Assembly: GCA_945861435.1 (NCBI GenBank)
Contig: CAMAUX010000009.1
Location: 62,001-126,000, forward strand
Direction of reading: 5' to 3'
Source: Chthoniobacter flavus
Lineage (GTDB): Bacteria > Verrucomicrobiota > Verrucomicrobiia > Chthoniobacterales > Chthoniobacteraceae
DNA length: 64,000 nt
Below, one piece after another: positions 58,517 to 64,000 of the stretch (positions are counted from its first letter, which is position 1; every line of letters starts with the position of its first letter). The translations under genes and the position numbers were made by a program. Under the pieces are notes generated by a model that was given only the letters and a program-made list of their open reading frames with translations, was not told the origin of the DNA and searched no databases.

Positions 58517-60244
58517 TCAATTGGACTTGGTGGACTGGGTGGATCGGGTCGCTTTGATGGCTTCGGCGACGGTCATCGTGCCGGCGGGTTTCTTGTCGTC
58601 AAAAGGCCCGTCCGCACTCGTGTTCGGCCACTGCGCGGGATCGGCGAACTGGCCGTCGTCCCTGTACTGCTTCTGGAGCCGCACGATCTCCGCCTTGAGT
58701 TCGGCGAACTTGGCGGCCACGGCCTGATCGCCGCCCCTGTCAAAGAGGAGGTTGTGCTGCTCGGCCGGGTCCTTGGTGAGGTCGAACATCTCGTAGGCAT
58801 CCTTCTTCCAGTAATAGATGAGCTTGTGCGTGGCCGTCCGCACACCGAGATGCGCGGCCGTGTTATGATGGCCCGGGTCGTGGTAATAGCGGTAATAGAC
58901 GGAATTACGCCACCCGGCCGGCGATTCCCCGCGCAGCAGCGGCGCCATCGAGACACCCTGCATCGATTCCGGCACAGGAAGCCCGGCGAGATCGAGAAAG
59001 GTGGGCGCAAGATCGATGTTCGCCACAAACTGGCCCGGCACCGCCCCCGGCTTGATCCCCGGTCCGCTCGCAAGAAGCGGCACGCGCAGGCCCGGCTCGT
59101 ACATGAACCTCTTGTCGTAAAGCCCGAGGTCGCCAAGGTACCAGCCGTTGTCGGCCGAGTAGAGGACGATGGTGTTCTTATCGAGACCGGATTCCTTCAG
59201 ATAATCCAGCACCCTCCCCACGCTGTCATCGAGCCCCTGCACACAGGCGAGGTAATCCTGCATGTAACGCTGGTACTTCCACTGCACGAGTTCGCGCCCC
59301 TTCAGCAGCTTCTTCGTGCCGTCGGGCTGTGTCACCTCCACCTCCATCGGCTTCGCATTCAACCACTGGTTGCGCGCCGGCCCCTTCAGATCAGCGGGCG
59401 GCTCCAGCTTCAGGTCGCGCCGCGTAAGATCGCGCGCCACGGTCTGCTCATTGGCCGGCAGCGCCGCGGGCCGCGTGGCGTAATCGTCCCAGAGCGTGGC
59501 CGACTCCGGAATCACCTTGTCCTTGAAGAGAGCCTTGTTGCGCTCATCCGGTTCCCAGCCGCGATGAGGCGCCTTCTGGTGGAGCATCAGGAAGAAGGGC
59601 TTGTCCGTGGGCCGCGTCTTCATCCACTCGATGCCAAGATCCCCGGTGATCTCGGTGCAGTGCCCCTCAATCGTCAGCTTGCGCCCCTCGATCAGAAACG
59701 AAGGGCTCCAGTAGGCGCCCTGCCCAGGCAGGACGATCCAACGGTCAAACCCGGTCGGGTCCGAGCCGAGGTGCCATTTTCCAATGATCCCCGTGTGGTA
59801 ACCACCCGCTTGGAGGCGCTTGGCCACGTGGTCGCGGGACCCGTCAAACTTGTTGAACACCGGGACCCCGTTGAGGTGGGAGTACTGCCCGGTGAGCAGC
59901 GTGGCGCGGCTCGGCGTGCAGATGGAATTGGTCACAAAGGCGTTGGTAAAACGCACCCCCCCCGCCGCGATCCGGTCGAGGTTCGGCGTCTGATTCACCT
60001 TCGATCCGTAGCAGGAAAGCGCGTGCTGCGCGTGGTCGTCGGAGAAGATGAAGAGGATGTTGGGTTTGCCGCCAGTGCCGACGCCAGCGCCAGTGCCGAC
60101 GCCAGATCTGGATGACTGCACATCCGCAGCGACTCCTCGCGAGAAAACCACAAGGAGGATGGCCAGAAGCGGAACCCAAGGACCGAAGGCACGCGGAAGG
60201 AAACGCGGCGACTCAGAACGAATGAGAACAAGGGAGATAGGCAT
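58517..60244 (-). CDS. Secreted sulfatase with Gly-rich linker
   Basis: A 575-residue sulfatase from the ATG at 60244 with a signal peptide (about 1-40). A short GVGTGAGVGTGG linker, encoded by an 18-bp tandem repeat, follows. FIFSDDHAQHALSCYGSKVN at about 64 is the metal site and SICTPSRATLLTGQYSHLNG at about 109 carries the formylglycine Cys. KWHLGSDPTGFDRW is typical of the S1 family. It is the first gene of the two-sulfatase operon. The longer frame up to 60769 crosses repeat DNA and is not supported. The substrate is a sulfated polysaccharide, not further specified. Confidence 0.92.
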   Translation of the reverse strand: MPISLVLIRSESPRFLPRAFGPWVPLLAILLVVFSRGVAADVQSSRSGVGTGAGVGTGGKPNILFIFSDDHAQHALSCYGSKVNQTPNLDRIAAGGVRFTNAFVTNSICTPSRATLLTGQYSHLNGVPVFNKFDGSRDHVAKRLQAGGYHTGIIGKWHLGSDPTGFDRWIVLPGQGAYWSPSFLIEGRKLTIEGHCTEITGDLGIEWMKTRPTDKPFFLMLHQKAPHRGWEPDERNKALFKDKVIPESATLWDDYATRPAALPANEQTVARDLTRRDLKLEPPADLKGPARNQWLNAKPMEVEVTQPDGTKKLLKGRELVQWKYQRYMQDYLACVQGLDDSVGRVLDYLKESGLDKNTIVLYSADNGWYLGDLGLYDKRFMYEPGLRVPLLASGPGIKPGAVPGQFVANIDLAPTFLDLAGLPVPESMQGVSMAPLLRGESPAGWRNSVYYRYYHDPGHHNTAAHLGVRTATHKLIYYWKKDAYEMFDLTKDPAEQHNLLFDRGGDQAVAAKFAELKAEIVRLQKQYRDDGQFADPAQWPNTSADGPFDDKKPAGTMTVAEAIKATRSTQSTKSN

Positions 60245-60605
60245 GGTCTTGAGCGTGGGAGGTGCAGGGAGGCGATGGGTTGACGCGACAGGCGTCCATC
60301 CGCGGAAAAACGGCAGAGGCAGGAACTGCGAGCCGGGGAACCGGGGGTGGAAGACTGGCTGCCTTTTTAGGAGGCCCGTGCGGGACCGTGCTGTCAAGGA
60401 CGCAACCCCATGCCACCGACCACCGACCACCGACCACCGGGATCGAGGCAGGAGACATGGTACACGGGATATGGGGCACAGGATATGGGGCATCATCCGC
60501 CCCTCCCACGCCCTCCCGCCTGTCTGGGCCTGAAAAGCGTGGCCGCCGCCATGGAGCGACCGCCGCGCAAGCCACTCCCGATTCCGATGGCACAGAGACA
60601 ATCCT
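60245..60605. repeat. Intergenic region with 7- and 14-bp tandem repeats
   Basis: CACCGAC is repeated three times at 60414-60434, with CACCG following. A 14-bp unit, CACGGGATATGGGG then CACAGGATATGGGG, lies at 60463-60490. Both have a period of seven or twice seven. No gene is supported here; the promoters of the divergent sulfatase and SYLF genes should be present. Confidence 0.8.
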
Positions 60606-61298
60606 ATGAAACTCATCATCACATGCTTCAGCGCAGCGGTCCTTGGACTGCTCGTACCGGGAACAGCGCGCGCCATTGACGAACGGGAGGAGGTGCTGCG
60701 TTCAGCGCAAATCCTCAACCGGCTGGAATCCATACCCGAGCGCGGGATTCCGCAGGAGATCATCCGCAACGCACGCGGGTTGGCGATCCTGCGGGTTTAC
60801 AAAGTAGGGCTGGGCATCAGCGGACGCGGCGGGAAGGGAGTCGTGGTTTCGCGCACGCCGCGCGGAGGCTGGTCGGGTCCTGCGTTCATCCGGACGGGCG
60901 GCGCCGGGTACGGACCGCAAGTGGGGGCGAAAGTAACGGACTTCGTCTTGGTGCTTAACACGCAGCAGGCCGTGGATGCATTTGCGCGCGGCGGCAATAT
61001 CACGCTCGGCGGCGCGTTGAGCGCAGCAATCGGGCCAGTCGGACGCACCGCGGAACTCGACATCGCGCCGATCGCCGCAGTCTACACCTACAGCCAGAGC
61101 CGCGGACTGTTCATCGGCGCCTCCTTGGAGGGGACGGTGCTCACCGCGAGTCCTCGCTCCAACACCGCCTTCTACGGACGGCCGGTCAGCCCGCACGCCA
61201 TCCTCAACGGCTCCGTGCGCCCACCGCAGGGCGCAGCACCGCTACTGGGCGCCCTGCCCAGCCGTGGCCGCGGAGCGAAGGGCTACGCGATGCGGTAG
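60606..61298 (+). CDS. Exported SYLF-domain (Ysc84-like) lipid-binding protein
   Basis: A 230-residue protein with a signal peptide (about 1-23, ending ARAID). The SYLF domain spans about 28-200, with IIRNARGLAILRVYKVGLGI at about 58, GKGVVVSRTPRGGWSGPAFI at about 78 and SQSRGLFIGASLEGTVLTAS at about 160, the core of the SYLF fold. SYLF domains of eukaryotic Ysc84/SH3YL1 bind phosphoinositides; bacterial ones are exported and bind phospholipid, with roles in outer-membrane homeostasis suspected. A terminator follows at 61332. It is monocistronic. Confidence 0.9.
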   Translation: MKLIITCFSAAVLGLLVPGTARAIDEREEVLRSAQILNRLESIPERGIPQEIIRNARGLAILRVYKVGLGISGRGGKGVVVSRTPRGGWSGPAFIRTGGAGYGPQVGAKVTDFVLVLNTQQAVDAFARGGNITLGGALSAAIGPVGRTAELDIAPIAAVYTYSQSRGLFIGASLEGTVLTASPRSNTAFYGRPVSPHAILNGSVRPPQGAAPLLGALPSRGRGAKGYAMR

Positions 61299-61331
61299 CA
61301 AACGGCCTCCAAAACTGGGGGGAAAAACAGA

Positions 61332-61370
61332 GGGCGCTTCCCGCAAACGCAGGAGGCGCCCCCTTTTGAT
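61332..61370. terminator. Bidirectional rho-independent terminator between SYLF and gnd
   Basis: GGGCGCTTCC (61332-61341) pairs with GGAGGCGCCC (61352-61361), with one G.T wobble. A T-rich tract follows on the plus strand, and a matching T tract (CTCTGTTTTT) follows on the minus strand. It serves both convergent genes. Confidence 0.85.
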
Positions 61371-61409
61371 TTTACCACGCCCATCCGCAGGGCGCTTTCC
61401 GAATGCCGA

Positions 61410-62831
61410 CTACTGCAGCCAGTTGAAGTGGAAGAACTCGCCAGCCGGCTTGTCGGTGCGCTCGAAGGTGTGAGCGCCGAAGTAATCGCGCTGCGCCTGC
61501 AACAGATTGGCAGGGAGACGTTCCTGACGATAGCTGTCGAAGTACGCGAGCGCCGCGCCAAACGCCGGCACAGCCACGCCATGGGAAATGGCCGCCTGAA
61601 CGGCCGTGCGCCAGTTGGCCTGGGTGCGCATGAGGATGTCGCGGAAGAACGGATCCAGAATCAGGTTCTTGAGCTGCGCGTCGCGACGGTAAGCCTCGGT
61701 GATGTGGTTGAGGAACTGCGCGCGAATGATGCAACCGCCGCGCCAGATGCTCGCGATGTCGCCGAAATTGAGGGTCCAGCCATACTGGGCCGCCGCGGCG
61801 CCGAGCTGCACGAAGCCCTGCGCATAGCTGATGATCTTGCTCGCGTAGAGCGCGTCGCGCACCGCCTCGATCATCTGCTGGCGCGAACCACTGAACGCTG
61901 CGGGCGCGGGAATGTTGAACTCCTTGCTCGCCGCCACGCGCTCACTCTTGAGCGAAGAGAGGATCCGAGCCTCGACCGCACTGCCAATGACGCTGAGCGG
62001 CACACCCATCTCCACCGCATGACCGACCGTCCACTTGCCCGTGCCCTTCTGACCCGCTTTGTCCAGAATCACATCCACCATCGGCTTGCCAGTCTCTGCA
62101 TCCTTCTTGCCGAAAATGTTGGCGGTGATCTCGATCAGGAACGAGTTGAGTTCGCCCCGGTTCCAATCCCCGAAGATCTGCGCAAATTCCTCCGCCGTCG
62201 GATTCAGGGTCGCCTTCAGGATCGCGTAGGCTTCGCAGATGAGCTGCATGTCACCGTACTCGATGCCGTTGTGCACCATCTTCACGTAGTGCCCGGCGCC
62301 GTCCGGCCCCATGTGCCTGCAGCAAGGCTCGCCCTCGGCCACGGCCGCAATCTTCGTGTAAATAGGGGCGATCGACTCCCATCCTTCCTTCGATCCACCG
62401 GGCATGATCGACGGCCCCTTGAGCGCACCCTCTTCTCCGCCGGACACACCCACCCCAAAGAAATGAATGCCCTTTTCCTTCAAATACTTCTCGCGGCGCT
62501 GGGTGTCGGTCCACAGCGAGTTGCCGCCGTCGATGATCACATCGCCCGCCTCCAAAAGCGGGATCAGCTGCTCGATCACCGCGTCGACCGGCGCACCGGC
62601 CTTGACCATGATCTGCGCACGACGGGGACGCTTGAGCGATCCCACAAACTCCTCAAGAGTGGCTGCCGCCACGAAATTCTTCCCCTTGCCACGACCCGCC
62701 GCGAACTTCTCCGTCACAGAGGTGGTGCGGTTGTAAACAGCCACATGAAATCCGCGGCTCTCCATGTTCAAAACGAGATTTTCGCCCATCACGGCGAGTC
62801 CGATCAGGCCGATGTCACAGGTAGGGGTCAT
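61410..62831 (-). CDS. gnd: 6-phosphogluconate dehydrogenase
   Basis: A 473-residue protein, the normal length for bacterial Gnd. The NADP site is IGLIGLAVMGENLVLNMESR at about 7, SGGEEGALKGPSIMPGG at about 128, and the substrate site is KMVHNGIEYGDMQLICEAYA at about 183 with the catalytic Lys and Glu. It oxidises 6-phosphogluconate to ribulose 5-phosphate in the oxidative pentose phosphate pathway. The ATG at 62831 (MTPTCDIGLIG) was preferred to an extension to 62939 because the coenzyme fold begins immediately. It is convergent with the SYLF gene and divergent from the pgsA-like gene. Confidence 0.96.
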   Translation of the reverse strand: MTPTCDIGLIGLAVMGENLVLNMESRGFHVAVYNRTTSVTEKFAAGRGKGKNFVAAATLEEFVGSLKRPRRAQIMVKAGAPVDAVIEQLIPLLEAGDVIIDGGNSLWTDTQRREKYLKEKGIHFFGVGVSGGEEGALKGPSIMPGGSKEGWESIAPIYTKIAAVAEGEPCCRHMGPDGAGHYVKMVHNGIEYGDMQLICEAYAILKATLNPTAEEFAQIFGDWNRGELNSFLIEITANIFGKKDAETGKPMVDVILDKAGQKGTGKWTVGHAVEMGVPLSVIGSAVEARILSSLKSERVAASKEFNIPAPAAFSGSRQQMIEAVRDALYASKIISYAQGFVQLGAAAAQYGWTLNFGDIASIWRGGCIIRAQFLNHITEAYRRDAQLKNLILDPFFRDILMRTQANWRTAVQAAISHGVAVPAFGAALAYFDSYRQERLPANLLQAQRDYFGAHTFERTDKPAGEFFHFNWLQ

Positions 62832-62957
62832 GGTAATAGTTATTCTTGATTTTTGGGTTTGAGAGACAGCGGACCCTATCGGCAAAGTGCAATCAATGGC
62901 AAACGTGATTTCCTCAGCCCGAACAGCAGCCATGACCATCCTCGCCCACGAGGCTCA

Positions 62958-63545
62958 ATGAACCTCCCCAACCAACTCACCGTCGCACGCTTGCTCCTGA
63001 CAGGCTGCTTCGTGGCCGTCCTCTCCACCCCCCTCCCCTTCGCAGCCACCATCGCCCTCGCTCTCTTCTCCCTCGCCAGTATCAGCGACTATCTCGACGG
63101 CGAGATCGCCCGCAGGCGCCAGCTCATCACCGACTTCGGCAAACTCATGGACCCCCTGGCCGACAAGGTGATGATGGCCGCCGCCTTCATCATGCTCGTC
63201 CCCCACGGCGCATTCCCCGCATGGGTACCCATCGCCATGATCAGTCGCGAGTTTCTCATCACCGGCCTGCGCTCCCTGGCGGCCGGCAAGGGGGTGGTCC
63301 TGCCCGCAGACAACCTCGGCAAACACAAGACCATCTGGCAGATCATCATGGTCCTCTACTTCCTCCTCCTGCTCTCCCTGCGCGAAGGGCAGGCCGCAGG
63401 CTGGTTCTCGATGGAACACATCGATCGTTACGCATGGACCTACGGCGGCCCCGTCCTCATCGCAGTCGCCCTCTGGCTCACCCTCTTCTCCGGCATCGGC
63501 TATGTGCGCCGCAACTGGAGCCTCATCACCAGCCATTCGCTCTAA
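62958..63545 (+). CDS. pgsA: CDP-alcohol phosphatidyltransferase (PgsA-like)
   Basis: A 195-residue membrane enzyme from the ATG at 62958. The family motif DGxxAR(x8)Gx3Dx3D is intact at about 38-65: SDYLDGEIARRRQLITDFGK then LMDPLADK. About five or six membrane helices follow. The length and early NQLTVARLLL pattern match phosphatidylglycerophosphate synthase, which makes phosphatidylglycerol phosphate from CDP-diacylglycerol and glycerol 3-phosphate. Other CDP-alcohol transferases share the motif, so the acceptor is assigned by overall similarity. It is divergent from gnd. Confidence 0.9.
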   Translation: MNLPNQLTVARLLLTGCFVAVLSTPLPFAATIALALFSLASISDYLDGEIARRRQLITDFGKLMDPLADKVMMAAAFIMLVPHGAFPAWVPIAMISREFLITGLRSLAAGKGVVLPADNLGKHKTIWQIIMVLYFLLLLSLREGQAAGWFSMEHIDRYAWTYGGPVLIAVALWLTLFSGIGYVRRNWSLITSHSL

Positions 63546-63797
63546 AACAGCGGCACCGGCCCAAGGCTTTCAGGTCCACCGGGGGAAAGGCGCCCCCAGC
63601 CTGTCTCGCCACCAGACGTGCCACCCCGCATCAGGACCTCAAGCGCACCATGACGATGCGCATCGAAGGAGTTACCACCCAATCAGTTCATTGCGGAGCA
63701 GTGGAAATTCCCTGCCTTTGAGAGGTCTCCGTTTCGACGCCTCGCCCCATCACCGTTTTTAGACTCAACCCAGAGCGCCCCCACCCGCACGCACCGC

Positions 63798-64000
63798 CTA
63801 CGCAAAGAGCTTCGCCACCGCACGCCCGTTGTCGGTGACAGGCACCGGCCGCTCCCCGTCCATCAACTTCCTCGCAGGATCCACCCCCATCGCGTTCAGG
63901 ATCGTTGCAAAAAGATCCGGCACCGACACGGGATCCACCACCGGATTCATCGCCAGCGCGTCACTCTCCCCGACACACTGTCCGGTCCGCATCCCGCCTC
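63798..64000 (-). CDS. DUF1501-family protein, C-terminal part only
   Basis: The minus-strand frame runs from a stop at 63798 to the window edge with no start codon required at 63992. It encodes the C-terminus of a DUF1501 protein: DPVSVPDLFATILNAMGVDP then ARKLMDGERPVPVTDNGR. DUF1501 proteins are Tat-exported partners of PSCyt1/DUF1549/DUF1553 cytochrome proteins in planctomycetes and Verrucomicrobiota. The rest lies beyond the right edge, so the upstream partner genes cannot be seen. Confidence 0.85.
   Translation of the reverse strand, partial: GGMRTGQCVGESDALAMNPVVDPVSVPDLFATILNAMGVDPARKLMDGERPVPVTDNGRAVAKLFA

Noticed and set aside
60245-60769. Long upstream extension of the sulfatase frame
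   Set aside because: It crosses tandem repeats and lacks similarity; the signal peptide starts at 60244.

Overview
The window is high-GC bacterial DNA that looks chromosomal and most resembles a member of the Verrucomicrobiota, within the PVC superphylum. The grounds are several secreted sulfatases, a planctomycete-type cytochrome protein (DUF1587/1592/1588/1585) followed by a DUF1552 protein, a DUF1501 C-terminus at the right edge, ECF sigma factors paired with membrane anti-sigma/FecR-like proteins, a bacterial PUR-domain protein, and many short lineage-specific exported proteins. No tRNA, rRNA, CRISPR array or transposase was recognised.

Left end (103-12147, minus strand): seven tightly coupled genes form what looks like one operon. 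In order of transcription they encode an FHA/GYF-like/zinc-ribbon GTPase, a GAP1-type GTPase-associated protein, a very large single-pass coiled-coil protein, a GYF_2-PrsW intramembrane protease, a MotA/TolQ/ExbB-like channel subunit, and two paralogous ExbD/MotB-like proteins. This is the most interesting part of the window. It combines a GTPase signalling switch of the type found in predicted conflict systems with a proton-channel-like module that recalls Zorya ZorAB.

12617-21608: a GntR/LacI-type regulator is divergent from a carbohydrate operon. The operon holds a mutarotase-like secreted protein, an RbsB-like lipoprotein, an aberrant AroE homologue, an RbsA-like ATPase, an RbsC-like permease with an extra extracytoplasmic insert, and a fructokinase-like PfkB kinase. 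A YbgC-like thioesterase and a small conserved protein follow. 21655-24114 is an MlaE-MlaF-MlaD lipid-transport operon.

24601-37012: mostly housekeeping genes. These are a PUR-domain protein with a clear terminator, trpS, a PHP phosphoesterase, a NadD-NadK fusion, a glycosyltransferase, a pseudopilin-like protein, single-chain purL, a secreted esterase and a sulfatase.

37673-46471: an ECF sigma/anti-sigma/small exported/PDZ operon, then a glycosyltransferase plus FkbM methyltransferase pair bracketed by cysI and a decayed copy of the cysI 3' end, then cysI itself and an outer-membrane barrel plus FecR pair.

46868-64000: a DUF4256 gene, a decayed sigma-factor fragment, an SGNH hydrolase, an ECF sigma/anti-sigma pair leading into the cytochrome/DUF1552 pair, a decayed duplicate of a small membrane-protein gene, TPR and PH-like proteins, two sulfatases, a SYLF protein, gnd, pgsA-like and a truncated DUF1501 gene. 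Several intergenic regions carry 7-bp-period tandem repeats or remnants of neighbouring genes, so local duplication and decay are recurrent here.
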